Positions 10,183-19,395 of a stretch of DNA of 64,000 nt are shown one piece after another. Below the pieces are notes generated by a model. It worked only from the letters and a program-made list of their open reading frames with translations. It was not told where the DNA came from and made no database searches. The translations under genes were made by a program, and so were the position numbers. The stretch is taken from positions 142,979,847 through 143,043,846 of the forward strand of contig OY744517.1 of the NCBI GenBank assembly GCA_963556195.1. Reading direction: 5' to 3'. Positions within the stretch are counted from its first letter, which is position 1. Each line of letters starts with the position of its first letter. The stretch comes from Sepiola atlantica (Eukaryota; Mollusca; Cephalopoda; Sepiida; Sepiolidae).

Positions 10183-10228
<46 letters not shown>
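10183..10228. repeat. (TA)n microsatellite
   Basis: Pure TA tract 100 bp downstream of the palindrome. Confidence 0.97.
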
Positions 10229-10231
<3 letters not shown>

Positions 10232-10314
10232 CAGTCAAAACAGGGCTCATCTTATTATATAAAGAAAAGTCGTAATTCTATGCGATCGGCTAAAAGTCAG
10301 AACTACATAAGATA

Positions 10315-10400
10315 CTATGTTTCGGAATTTTTTAGATGAGGATGATAATTTCGATTATTCGAACTACTCCTCTCATCTTGGTTATTATTATCACAACGTC
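10315..10400 (-). repeat. Dispersed repeat F, inverted copy
   Basis: On the minus strand AACCAAGATGAGAGGAGTAG followed by TTCGAATAATCGAAATTATC matches repeats at 10690-10790 and 48395-48480 (plus strand). It forms an inverted pair with the former, enclosing a tRNA-like SINE head. Confidence 0.7.
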
Positions 10401-10511
10401 AATCTAGCAACTCCTTCTGTCGAACTTGGCAATCTGTACAGATTTTAGAACTTTTATTTAATCCACGGGTAGCTTACCCTCGTTCCGTCAGTAATTGTTC
10501 TTAGTATCGCC

Positions 10512-10583
10512 CGCATTGAGGATTGAACTTTCAACCTCCAGTAGACTAATTATAGTTTAGCACTTTATTCGTTACGCCACGGG
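10512..10583 (-). repeat. tRNA-derived SINE head, minus strand
   Basis: On the minus strand: A-box-like TGGCGTAACGAATAAAGTG (near 10578-10560) and B-box-like GGTTGAAAGTTCAATCC (near 10535-10519). The spacing is tRNA-like. The flanking inverted F repeats suggest that it is the head of a composite SINE rather than a tRNA gene. Confidence 0.6.
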
Positions 10584-10689
10584 TCCTTGTGGACAATTCT
10601 AGTGTTGATTTTAGGAGCCTTAAACGGTTTCTTATTTTATGTGTGTAATCTTACTACTTATCAGTTCGACATAGGGATTCCCGAGTACG

Positions 10690-10790
10690 ACAAGATACAC
10701 ATAAAGAAGGAGGAGGGTTACGTTGTGAGAATAACATCCAAGATGGGAACAGAAGTTCGAATAATCCACATAATACAAACTGCATAAGAT
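10690..10790 (+). repeat. Dispersed repeat F, direct copy
   Basis: GGTTACGTTGTGAGAATAAC..CCAAGATGGGAACAGAAGTT..CGAATAATCCACATAATACA matches 48395-48480 in the same order. An open frame (10587-10787) covers it, but three-copy comparison shows no codon-like conservation, so I do not call a gene. Confidence 0.7.
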
Positions 10791-10799
10791 ATATTTACA

Positions 10800-11064
10800 A
10801 GTTTCACATCATTGGATTCAGTGTCACCTTTGACCTTTTCATTGTCAAAATAAATAATGTAATATTAATAGTTTTGGTGTCTGCAATAACCAAATAAGTG
10901 TAAGGAAGGGGGGATAAATTGTATTTATTTCATTCTTACGGGTAATTGTTTCAAAAATAACGTAGGTTATTAGTTAATAAAAAGTGGGATTAAATGCTGC
11001 CATTACGACAAAAAAAACACGGGAATGTGGATTCTTACCGTTGACATGTAGATACATTCAAATG

Positions 11065-11068
<4 letters not shown>
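10800..11068. other. No recognised feature
   Basis: AT-rich, no frame or fold of note. Confidence 0.5.
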
Positions 11069-11128
<60 letters not shown>

Positions 11129-11263
11129 TATATATATATATATAGATATACATATATATAGAGATATATATATATACATATATATACATATATATACATA
11201 TATATATAGATATATATATATATAGATATATATATATACATATATATATACATATATATATAG

Positions 11264-11294
<31 letters not shown>

Positions 11295-11307
11295 CATATA
11301 TATATAC

Positions 11308-11352
<45 letters not shown>

Positions 11353-11371
11353 CATATATATACATATATAG

Positions 11372-11452
<81 letters not shown>
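11069..11452. repeat. ~350 bp cryptic TA array with CA/GA variants, then (TG)n
   Basis: TA dinucleotides are punctuated every 10-16 bp by ACATAT or AGATAT variants, giving a higher-order pattern. The tract ends in (TG)n at 11419-11452. Three overlapping 99-140 codon Tyr/Ile/Met/Cys frames on the minus strand are translations of it, not genes. Confidence 0.97.
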
Positions 11453-11455
<3 letters not shown>

Positions 11456-12258
11456 GGTAAAGCAATTTGTCGTTTAACATGATTGAAAAAAATCCACAGA
11501 ATTATCCGATCTTAATGAAATTTTCAGTTTTTATAATTTAATCAAAAATTGTTAATATGAAGTATTTATTGTCTTATAAACACTTTTAGATTTGTCTTAT
11601 AAAAATAACTTATAGATTTTTTAGGACACTTAAATCACTTTATTCTACTTTTTATTTCAAAATATCCATAGTCGAAACTCATTGATCACCTTTACAAAGG
11701 GAAAACACATTTTAATTTTTGTAAGGCAGCCCTCGGTAGTAAGTAATAGTCAGAAATCGGAAATCAAAAAATAAATAAATGTTTTGAGAGTATTAAATAC
11801 TAACCGACATTAAACCTACTAGCAAATAGTTTTGCTAATTGTTTTAATTTACATATTACATACATTACATTTTAAACTAAGTAAAAGGTAACCGCAGGGA
11901 ACGTGTTTAGAAAACAAAATCTTTAAATTTTCTTCGATAAATAGAAGTAAGTTGTTAATTTTATTGTTTCAGAATGTGTACCTGAGGTAAAATCAACAAT
12001 CAAAAAATTAAAATACATAAATAAAACACGGAATAATAAAAAAATACTTTTTACCTAATTTTTAAATCAATTATTTTTTTAATTACATTTTTTTTAATGA
12101 CTACGACCGCGTAACACAACTGTTCGTCTAATACTGTCACATTTACACCAACTATCAACAATACAACTATTCGTACTATTATTACTACATCAACAACAAC
12201 TACTACCAGCAACCTGTTGACTATTCGTACTGATATTACTACTACAACCATCGCCACG
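11453..12258. other. No recognised feature
   Basis: Very AT-rich spacer. ACA/ACT-biased trinucleotides appear from about 12130 and lead into the (ACT)n tract. Confidence 0.5.

Positions 12259-12297
<39 letters not shown>
12259..12297. repeat. (ACT)n microsatellite
   Basis: Thirteen ACT triplets. The minus-strand poly-valine frame is a translation of it. Confidence 0.97.
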
Positions 12298-12298
<1 letters not shown>

Positions 12299-12422
12299 GA
12301 TTCAATAAATTTGTGCTTTAAAGCATAATTTCTAATAATATTTTGAAAACAAACAAACCAAAATCTAATTTAATTACGTAACTCAATCATGTAGATTAAA
12401 ACATGTCTTTAATTAATTCGAG

Positions 12423-12820
12423 CAGATACTACACTACCTCCATTCCTCTAAAAAACGGAGGAGGTAATGCCTGGGAGGGTGGTATCATGACAGCAGAAGA
12501 GATAGTACACTACCTCTACCCATCTCAAATAAGGGGAGGAGAAGCCTGTGAAGATGGTAACATGGCTATAGAACAGATACTACACTACCGCCACATCTCT
12601 CAAAAAAGGAGGAGGTAATGCCTGGGAGGATGGTATCATGACAACAGCACATATTCTAAACTACCTCCACACCTCTCAGAAAAAGAAGGAGGTAATACCT
12701 GGGAAGATCGTAACATGACTACAGAACAGATACAACACTAACTCAACACCTCTCAAAAAAGGAGAGGTAATGCCTGGGAGGATGGTATCATGACAACAGA
12801 GCAGATACTACACTACACTA
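12423..12820 (-). repeat. Tandem array of ~76 bp units carrying a U2 snRNA fragment
   Basis: Five units and a partial sixth start near 12423, 12500, 12574, 12647, 12726 and 12802. Each has CAGATACTACACTACC (reverse complement of the U2 segment GTGTAGTATCTG), an inverted-repeat block CTCTCAAAAAAGGAGGAGG, TAATGCCTGGGAGGATGG and TATCATGACAACAGA. The order and content match the U2-type retroposon at 16803-17138 with the part between its 'CCTGGGAGG' block and its U2 head deleted. The array therefore looks like a tandem amplification of an internally deleted retroposon. The 71-codon frame over it is not a gene. Confidence 0.85.
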
Positions 12821-12829
12821 TGCCCCTTA

Positions 12830-13678
12830 TTTGAGCATTTAGAGATAGTACATTAGTCTGAAATAGTATATACTATACTATTTCATAGTAAGTAGAATAA
12901 TCTTAAATAGTATAGTTTTGGCTTCAGACAGACAGACAGATAGATAGACATATACATCATCTCCATTATTAATAGATAACGACTGGAGATAAGAATTTAG
13001 AAATAGAACTTTATTTTCAAAACATTACAGACATTCTAGTGGCAATAATGGCATTAGAATACTTGAATGTATTCGATGTACAGAAAACCGTTGGTTGTAA
13101 TCTTAGAAGATCCATGGGGTCGTTTGTGAAATGATACCGTGTGTCGGAAGGAACACTTAGAGATACAAGTCATATATTATGAATAAAAGTTTATTTTACG
13201 TCAGAAAAGTAACGGAAAACCACTTAACCTGAGCTAATCCGTTGACGGAAAGCAAACATGGCTGGTGGAAATTTCTAATGATTACATCTCCCCATAATTT
13301 GGCCTCTTAGCTTCTCCAGATCCAATGTTATAGAGCGTATTTGAGAAAGAAGTTAATGGATACCAACATAACACTAAATAATATCAAAATCTCTCAATAT
13401 TTAGAGTAATATCTAATACGAACAAGAACCGCCTGGTCTTAACATGAAAGCGATTCATACCTCACACAAAATACGTTAGCGAGGCTGTGTTGTTCGGGTG
13501 GTTTAAATGAACGGTAGCGATGTTATTCTCGTTCCAATAACATGGTGCAATAATGAAACATAATCATTCGATAGTCAGAATCAAAGTGTAATATGTCAGC
13601 TTAAATGATATTTAGGTCCAACTTCTAAAATCTCGCATGATAACTTTTTATATATAACTTTATATATTTATATTATAA

Positions 13679-13680
<2 letters not shown>
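12830..13680. other. No recognised feature
   Basis: Contains a small palindromic TATACTATTTC cluster (12850-12890) and a GACA/GATA run (12918-12950). Otherwise nothing identifiable. Confidence 0.5.

Positions 13681-13768
<88 letters not shown>
13681..13768. repeat. Compound (CT)n-(TA)n microsatellite
   Basis: About 24 CT followed by about 18 TA. Confidence 0.98.
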
Positions 13769-13770
<2 letters not shown>

Positions 13771-13860
13771 CAATAAATATTATTTATTTTTATCTACATA
13801 CGTATATGTTTAATCTTTACAAGACTCGTCAGTGCGGATACATAAAGCTATGCCGCCTGC

Positions 13861-13935
13861 CGGTCGTTGGGTTCGAACGCCAGACTTAAGTCATCTTTTG
13901 ACTTCAACCCAACATGTTTGTCCCTTCGGCCACTG
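13861..13935 (-). repeat. tRNA-like SINE head or tRNA pseudogene, minus strand
   Basis: On the minus strand GTGGCCGAAGGGACAAACAT (A-box region near 13932-13913) precedes GGCGTTCGAACCCAACG (B box near 13881-13865). The intervening sequence has a GACTTAAGTC palindrome. I could not close the acceptor stem, so I prefer a SINE head. Confidence 0.6.
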
Positions 13936-13959
13936 ATATAGCATTAAAGTCAATTTCTT

Positions 13960-15089
13960 AAAATCGGAACAGAGTCGAGTCAAACAGCAGACTTTATACA
14001 AATAAAGATCTCGATGTCCTTTCAGATTGGTTTTTATAACAATAATAAATACGGCTTAACAAATTAATGCAGGTTCACGGGGTTTCCGTTTCAATAAGTC
14101 AATAATTACTATTATTGTTAGTTTAGGTGCTCATTAATAATAAATATAGCTGTTAATTAACTAATTACTGAATATTACTAACAAGTACCTAGCTAATAAC
14201 TATTTAGTTGTTATCTAGGTTCCACAATGCTCGTCCCCAGTCCTAAACTGAGTTTCATGGCTGTTTGTCCTGTTTTAGGTATCGCCTTTCCGATCTTTGT
14301 AGAGAAAGTGGTTCAAACCTGTTTCTTTATTGTTTAATAGCTTTTCTCCAGTTTCTGCTGAATTGAGCTTTCTTTCAACTGATTTACACACGCTTACTGC
14401 GCATCTCTCTGCGCAACGTGGTTCTCACATGCGCACCTTTGTGGAATGTGACTATAAAGAAAGGCTGCCCACTTCCACCTGTTTACTTGGACTGATCACT
14501 GCACCGAAATAAAAAAAAAAATGCCGCATACAAAAAAACAAATAACACAAGAGATGTGTTATTATTCTCTCTATCTTAATTAGCGCAACTATAACTTTCC
14601 TAATACGCATGCGCTGAACCAAAGGGGCGTAATTCATCCAAACCTACATAGTAATATTAATAGGGCTTTCTTTGTATATGTAAATAAGAAGCAGACGATA
14701 ACTGATTTTCTTTCAATTTAATTATAAAAGTTTTAGCTGAGAAACCTTTAAATAAATATTTGTAGAATGAAAATGTGTAACAACAAGAACAGAACACAGC
14801 TGTACAAATTCAATAATTTTGTTTTTATTAAGTGGATGCTTTGTTTATTGAAATATACGGCCACAAATGATGCAATACTGAGGCACGATCTTCATGGGCT
14901 CTGTGCAATAGTGCGATTCGATCAACAGCAACAACAAAATCAGCAGCAACTTAATGAAGTATTAGTATTGTTAATGAATTGCTTAATCCAAAGTCAAAAT
15001 ATCTGAAAATTTCGGTGACATTTTCGTTGTTATCTACTTCTACAGCAGAAAAACTCGTTTAGCTACAACCACTGTAAAAATATTTTCTT
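13960..15089. other. No recognised feature
   Basis: Two short frames (14330-14512 and 14767-15006, plus strand, the latter with a Gln-rich CAA/CAG run) have no recognisable motif. The rest is AT-rich spacer. Confidence 0.5.
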
Positions 15090-15380
15090 CCTGTCTATAC
15101 CTGGAGCTAAACGGAAAATTTTATTTACAAGAACTGTCCGTCTGTGCAACCAAATACCACGGGCTGCTTCCCAGCTGACTACAGCATGGTCGTTTTCAAG
15201 TCCAATGTTTACAAATTCTTTTTGAGCTGTCCCATTAAGTAATCACTTTCAAACCAGATTCAAACATGGTCTGCAATCCTCAAGTTGTTTGCCTCACCAT
15301 CCACTTGACACAAAACATTAACCCTTGACCTCGAGTGGACTATGGGCCTTGATAAGCGGTGACTCGTTAGTAAAATTAAA
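15090..15380 (+). pseudogene. Family-2 non-LTR retrotransposon, RT C-terminus and 3'UTR
   Basis: The plus strand encodes a decayed C-terminal RT segment ('FKSNVYKFF' after 'LTTAWSF', near 15170-15215). A 3'UTR follows with 'ATTAACCCTTGACCTCGAGT' and 'GATAAGCGGTGACTCG', which recurs at 42200-42245 in the copy at 41860-42255. It is severely 5'-truncated. Confidence 0.7.
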
Positions 15381-15469
15381 GATTAAGAAAATATAATAAT
15401 ACGCTGAGGTATGTCGTGTTCGTACGTACTTTATCACCTTTCAACTCTTTTTTTAGGTGAGAATGCCAG

Positions 15470-15840
15470 ATATACCAAGATTAAATGCAAAAAAGTAATG
15501 TTTAAAACCAAATATGCTAGATGCGCTAGGTATGTTAGGACATATGAGAATCCATAAAAGTAATTGTCCATAAGAATGTCACACAAATAAAAGTCACAAA
15601 AATGTCACGGAAAAAGTCGATTTAAATTGTAACAACAAACAAATTAAATAAAGAGGTCCACACTTTCGTTTTATTTATTTAAAACAAAATAATTTGCTGC
15701 CAATTATTATTACGGTAAAATAAAAGAATATTTATTGTTTTAAAAAGATATAAAAAATACAGAAAGAAGAAACATGTTCGCTTTATTTGTTTAAAGTATA
15801 TTTTACTGTCAATGACAATTATTTTTACGGGAGAAGAAAG
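15470..15840. repeat. Degenerate ~120 bp duplication in AT-rich sequence
   Basis: Two related segments (about 15655-15720 and 15775-15835) share 'TTCGxTTTATTTxTTTAAA' and end in 'AATTATTxTTACGG'. Upstream (15540-15620) is a run of 'GTCACAxAAATxAAAGTCA' words repeated about three times. The nature is unknown. Confidence 0.45.
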
Positions 15841-16059
15841 AGAAATTATCTGCTTAATATTATTAATCTTTAGGAGCTCAGTCGAGTACCTACCCTTAAA
15901 ACAACGATAGAGTAGAGAAAAACTAGCAACGTCTTTTCTGTGAGAAAGGAACTATATCATTCCCCACTACATTACGAAGTCGATTTTGTACAATGTAAAG
16001 TCAACAAGGAGTGCCTTAACCAGTGCCTCCCCAGATGTGGGAGCAGTACTCTATCTTAG

Positions 16060-16800
16060 GACGTATCTCACTATAAATAAATATAGAAGTCTATATCAGA
16101 GGGGAGGCAAATTCTGGAGCGGTAGAATGATCCAACCATTTTTACAGCGATCTTAACAACATATTTTATGTAAGTCTTACATGTTTGTTCTGAGGTTAAA
16201 GTTAGTCCTAAAAGCTTATCAAAATAAAGAGCTTCCTCATGGAGCAATCCATTCGTTTAAACTGAGGCAAAACAGATATCATTGCGTTTGTGGTGAAAAA
16301 AGAGACGCTCACTTTTATATATGCTAAAACATTCCCTATTGCAAACGTGCTACAGGTCGGAAGAAAGAGAAGTAAAAAGATCCTGTGCATTAATACTTTT
16401 CGACGTGTTGCCATAGATGGTTGTGTCCTCTGCATAAATGTCAACGGATAATCTTAGAATGTGATTTGGGAGATCATTTAGAAAGAGATTGGGCCCAGAA
16501 TGGATCCTTCAAGCACACCGGCATTGATACTATGTGCTTCAGACATCTGCTCATCGACAACACAATTTATAGACCTATCAGTGAGGAAAGATATTATAGT
16601 TAAAGGGACATGTTTAGTTATTTCATATCTTGCAAGCTTGTGAAGCAACCCTTTGTGCAAAGGTCTGTAGTGTGTCAAGAACTATGACCCTAGAGACGAA
16701 GCCCCCATTGATAGATTCAGCGACTCTTTGTGATATTAGTCAGCACGTCTACTACTGATCTTTCAAGATGACGTCCATATTTCTGTCACTGAGTATTGAT
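16060..16800 (-). pseudogene. Family-2 reverse transcriptase palm and thumb, decayed
   Basis: Minus-strand blocks in order: 'SVVDVLTNITKSR' (near 16770-16725), 'GLLHKLARYEITKHV' (16650-16605), 'ISFLTDRSINCVVDEQMSEAHSINAG' (16595-16520), 'GSILGPISF' (16505-16478) and 'AEDTTIYGNTSKSINAQDLF' (16440-16370). After these come a 'FFHH' segment (near 16305) and 'GSFYRSRICLPSDI' (16130-16090). The catalytic YxDD box reads A-E-D, so the first catalytic Asp of the pair is lost. Its palm matches the 22.4 kb fragment closely, which retains YVDD. Confidence 0.8.
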
Positions 16801-16802
16801 TT

Positions 16803-17138
16803 ACTCCTCTCCAGGAGTTAGGCACAAGGCCAGTTTTTACCTTACTCCCACAAGTAAGATGTGACTCAAGGTCGGGTCGGGAAAGTGGGGTTTAAAAAGT
16901 GCCTGGGCAGCCCCGTCGGCATTCCCCGGTAGGGGCGCCTCAGGCAGTAAGCAATAAACTTACTCCTCCCCAAAGAGAGGAGGCGAAGCCTGGGAGGGTG
17001 GACCTCCTAGAACTGCACAGGACAGACCCATAGACCGGCGTAAATCAAGCCCCGAAGGCCAAGACAATGCCAGTCTATGCGGTTCAGTATCTATCGGAAC
17101 AGATACTACACTTTGATCTTAGCCAAAAGGCCAAGAAC
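16803..17138 (-). mobile_element. U2-snRNA-headed retroposon (SINE-like), fullest copy
   Basis: On the minus strand the element starts with a segment matching the 5' domain of U2 snRNA (17138-17097). It continues through 'CGGTCTATGGGTCTGTCCTG', 'CTAGGAGGTCCACCCTCCCA', a hairpin-forming CCTCCTCTC..GGGGAGGAG region, 'CTGCCTGAGGCGCCCCTACC' and 'GGGGAATGCCGACGGGGCTG', and ends near 'CTTGAGTCACATCTTACTTG' and 'GGCCTTGTGCCTAACTCC'. The body recurs at 62785-63040 (minus, very similar), 45280-45470 (minus, diverged) and 24185-24440 (plus, diverged), all lacking the U2 head. The copy is nested inside a family-2 RT. I see no poly(A) tail or target duplication with certainty. The relationship to known snRNA-derived SINEs is unknown. 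Confidence 0.75.
17097..17138 (-). ncRNA. U2 snRNA 5'-domain fragment (pseudogene)
   Basis: The minus strand reads TTCTTGGCCTTTTGGCTAAG then ATCAAAGTGTAGTATCTGTTC, matching U2 snRNA positions of about 6 to 47, including the GUAGUA branch-point-recognition region. The AUCAAAGUGUAG form is the one I know from invertebrate U2. One substitution (CTCGG to CTTGG) is visible. The remaining U2 stem-loops and the Sm site are absent, so it is not a functional snRNA gene. Confidence 0.9.
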
Positions 17139-17154
17139 ATTTGATTTTTTTTAA

Positions 17155-17424
17155 ATTTTAAAACAGCTTAAGCATGATGCACTAGAAACTGAGCGGTCTG
17201 TACTGAGGTGCAGGGAACAGATCTCCAGTATTTTGAATACTGAAAAAATGGCACAGGTTTCTAAGGAAATAAAAATGATTTCTACTTTAAAAAACGATTG
17301 TAAGGATAGGAGCAAGTACCTGCTGCATATTCTTCAGCATAATAACAGTAATGTTCGCAGAACAAATGTTGTTTTGCTAGCGTTAAGGTACTTGATCTGT
17401 TTTGCAAAATTCCGGAAATTCTGA
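17155..17424 (+). other. Unrecognised 90-codon open frame, possible captured exon
   Basis: A polypyrimidine stretch and CAG at 17140-17166 resemble a 3' splice site. They are followed by an open, charged, coiled-coil-like frame ('LKHDALETERSVLRCREQIS', then 'NTEKMAQVSKEIKMISTLKN') from 17167. An ACA|GTAATG at about 17343-17351 could be a 5' splice site. The composition is more protein-like than other frames nearby. It lies exactly between the U2-type retroposon and the RT fragment, so it may be a retrotransduced or resident exon, or chance. From about 17330 the frame overlaps decayed RT sequence on the other strand. I do not recognise the protein. Confidence 0.2.
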
Positions 17425-18060
17425 AAGTAGGTTGCCCTGATCACAAACGACTGGATTTGACGCTTTGTAAAAGGTTTGACTTTATTAGATTTTGAGGTGA
17501 TCACCTCTGGTCCATTAATGATGGTTGAGATAGATGTCATTCATCTGTTCAGGACCTTGTTTATTATTCTCCAAACTCATCGAAATCAAGCCTCTGCTCA
17601 GCAACCCTGGATTTAACAGATTGGACATAGGACTCTTTCGCGTTTTTATTACCTTTTTGCGGCGGTTGCGGGCAGTTTCAAAGGTGGCTTAGTTCGAGGG
17701 TATCCTTTTCGTTAAAAGCAATTGAAATATTTATTTCTTTGAACAATGGCGGTGGAACACTCAGGTGTGGTCTCTGTTGCGAATTTTCAATACCAGCAAT
17801 TAACCAATCAAATATATTGGAGAAATCACAGGACACATTTTTTCTGAAAATAGACTGCAGAAGAATTTCGGAGATAAAAGAGTTAAAACTATCCCAATAG
17901 TCTTAAAGTATCGATACACTCTGTGATTAAAAGGGGCATCAGATGTCTCCCTTAGCTTAGAGTTGATCTTAATTCGGACAACTGAGCGCTCGGATGACCC
18001 CAGCAGAGATAGGACAGTAGATGTGAACTGTCTAGATTAGGTTGTCAGGAGTAAAATAAA

Positions 18061-18619
18061 AAAATTCTTGCAAAATGTTCATCAGCATCGGGTACACGAG
18101 AGGCTTTCTCAGCAATCTGAGTCAGATCATATGCAAGGGAAAAAACATGACAGAACCTTCATTTATCATCAGTTTTGTTAGCACTTCTACATTCACTACA
18201 GACATCCATTTTTCTTTTATAATATTTCTTTGTTTTGTGATTAAGTTATGTTTGAAAAGATCCATTTTGATTGTTCTAATTAGCCGTAATTTTCAATTTA
18301 CTCATCAGGTCATCTTATTGGGGTTATGCCTCTTACTCTCACCCTCTTTCACTGTATCTTGTTTGATCCCTCGCTCTTATTTATACGGTTTCTATTACTA
18401 TCGCTTAGCCTCTCTCCACTCTCTCTCCCTGTTTCGCTCTCTATAACTGTCTGTGCTTTATTAATTGTCAAAAGTAATAAAATTAACTAGAAAATCAAAG
18501 TCTGGAAAGTTCATTATGAATAATAAGGAATATCACTCCAGTATTAATACTATTTAATCTATAACTGGATGTATATATATATATATATATATATTAGATT
18601 TCTTGAATGTGAGATGATA
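18061..18619. other. No recognised feature
   Basis: A 123-codon plus frame (18075-18446) is Ser/Leu/Phe-rich from CT-rich DNA and unconvincing. A short (TA)n lies at 18573-18595. Confidence 0.5.
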
Positions 18620-18736
18620 TATATAATTATTTCCACAATCAGACAACGCCGCAGCCCACAACCAAGACTCGAGTCTAGGACTTCCGGTTTGTTTCTTTCA
18701 TAGGTTGTGGGCTGCGGCGTTGTCTGATTGTGGAAA

Positions 18737-18746
<10 letters not shown>
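18620..18746. mobile_element. Perfect-stem fold-back element
   Basis: The left arm 18622-18663 (starting TATAATTATTTCCACAATCA and ending CAGCCCACAACC) is the exact reverse complement of the right arm 18703-18744, a 42 bp perfect stem. The 39 bp loop contains GACTCGAGTC. Both arms end in TA-rich sequence, and a (TA)n tract (18744-18790) follows. It is non-coding. It resembles a TA-inserting MITE reduced to a hairpin. Confidence 0.9.

Positions 18747-18790
<44 letters not shown>
18747..18790. repeat. (TA)n microsatellite between two miniature elements
   Basis: TA tract shared as flank by the hairpin on its left and the mariner-type MITE on its right. Confidence 0.95.
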
Positions 18791-18795
<5 letters not shown>

Positions 18796-18922
18796 GGTGA
18801 GCCAAAAGTAGGTGGACAGTAAAATCATTTTCTTTCTTGATTTACACAGCTTTTAAGTCTACCTCTTACGCTTCGACAGAAACATGTTTTTTACTGACCA
18901 CCTACATTTGGCTGACCCTGTA
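18791..18922. mobile_element. Mariner-type MITE, 132 bp
   Basis: Terminal inverted repeats: left TACAGGGTGAGCCAAAAGTA then GGTGGACAGTAAAA; right end reverse complement TACAGGGTCAGCCAAATGTA then GGTGGTCAGTAAAA. About 34 bp pair with a few mismatches, around ~65 bp of AT-rich internal sequence without coding potential. CAGGGTG-type termini and TA flanks fit the mariner/Tc1 superfamily. No autonomous partner is seen in the window. Confidence 0.88.
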
Positions 18923-18956
18923 TAGTATGTCAAGTTATATTGAAAACAAAAATCAA

Positions 18957-19182
18957 TAAAGTGTTGTATTTTGAAGATCATCTATAAATCGTAGTAGGTT
19001 TTCGGCGTCTCAAAAAATGTAAACAAAGGAGGACAGCGTTTGAATTCGTCGTTTAAAACGGTGCATTAATGAAGTCTCCTTTTTGAAGGATAAAGAGGTA
19101 TATATTGGGCGTGATTCATTGAGTTTCAGACGCCGAAAATCTCTTACGGTCTATAGACGAATTTCAAAATACAACTCTTTTA
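18957..19182. mobile_element. MITE with ~53 bp imperfect inverted repeats
   Basis: The left arm (18957-19010) ends TTTTCGGCGTCT. The right arm (19129-19182) starts AGACGCCGAAAA. Both outer ends read AAAGxGTTGTATTTTGAA. The internal 118 bp includes 'GGTGCATTAATGAAGTCTCC' and 'GGTATATATTGGGCGTGATT'. It is non-coding. Confidence 0.8.
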
Positions 19183-19299
19183 AAATAAAAATACAGAACT
19201 ACAAATAAAGAAATAATTAAATAAAACACTTAATGGAATAAAAAACAAAAAAAAAACAACACTTTTTTAAAACACAAAACTATAAATAAATAATAAATA

Positions 19300-19395
19300 A
19301 AATAAAACTCAATGAATCCCAACCAATATATAACCCAGACCCCGGTATTTTCTTACAAAAGGACACTTCAGTATTTAACGATGAACCCAAAAGCA
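19300..19395 (-). repeat. Inverted partial copy of the interior of the preceding MITE
   Basis: 'AACTCAATGAATCCCAACCA', 'ATATATAACC' and then 'AAAAGGACACTTCAGTATTTAACG' correspond, reverse-complemented, to 19050-19128 with several gaps. With the preceding MITE this makes a nested inverted structure. Confidence 0.6.

Larger units (their letters stand above)
15875..18060 (-). mobile_element. Family-2 non-LTR retrotransposon, internally disrupted
   Basis: Read 5' to 3' on the minus strand, the order is: the end of the endonuclease and following linker (18060-17560, with 'SERSVVRIKINSKLRETSDAP' near 17980-17920 and 'NRRKKVIKTRK' near 17670); the start of the RT region ('TIINGPEVITSKSNKVK', 17520-17465); foreign sequence (17330-16803) that includes a U2-type retroposon; the RT palm (16800-16060); and the C-terminal 'IEYCSHIWGGTG' block to 15875. 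About 130 RT residues are missing at the interruption. Frameshifts and stops occur throughout. The family differs from the 24.9-28.6 kb element in its palm sequence (IYGNTSK instead of LYSCHMG) and includes fragments at 15.1, 22.4, 30.4 and 41.9 kb. Confidence 0.8.
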
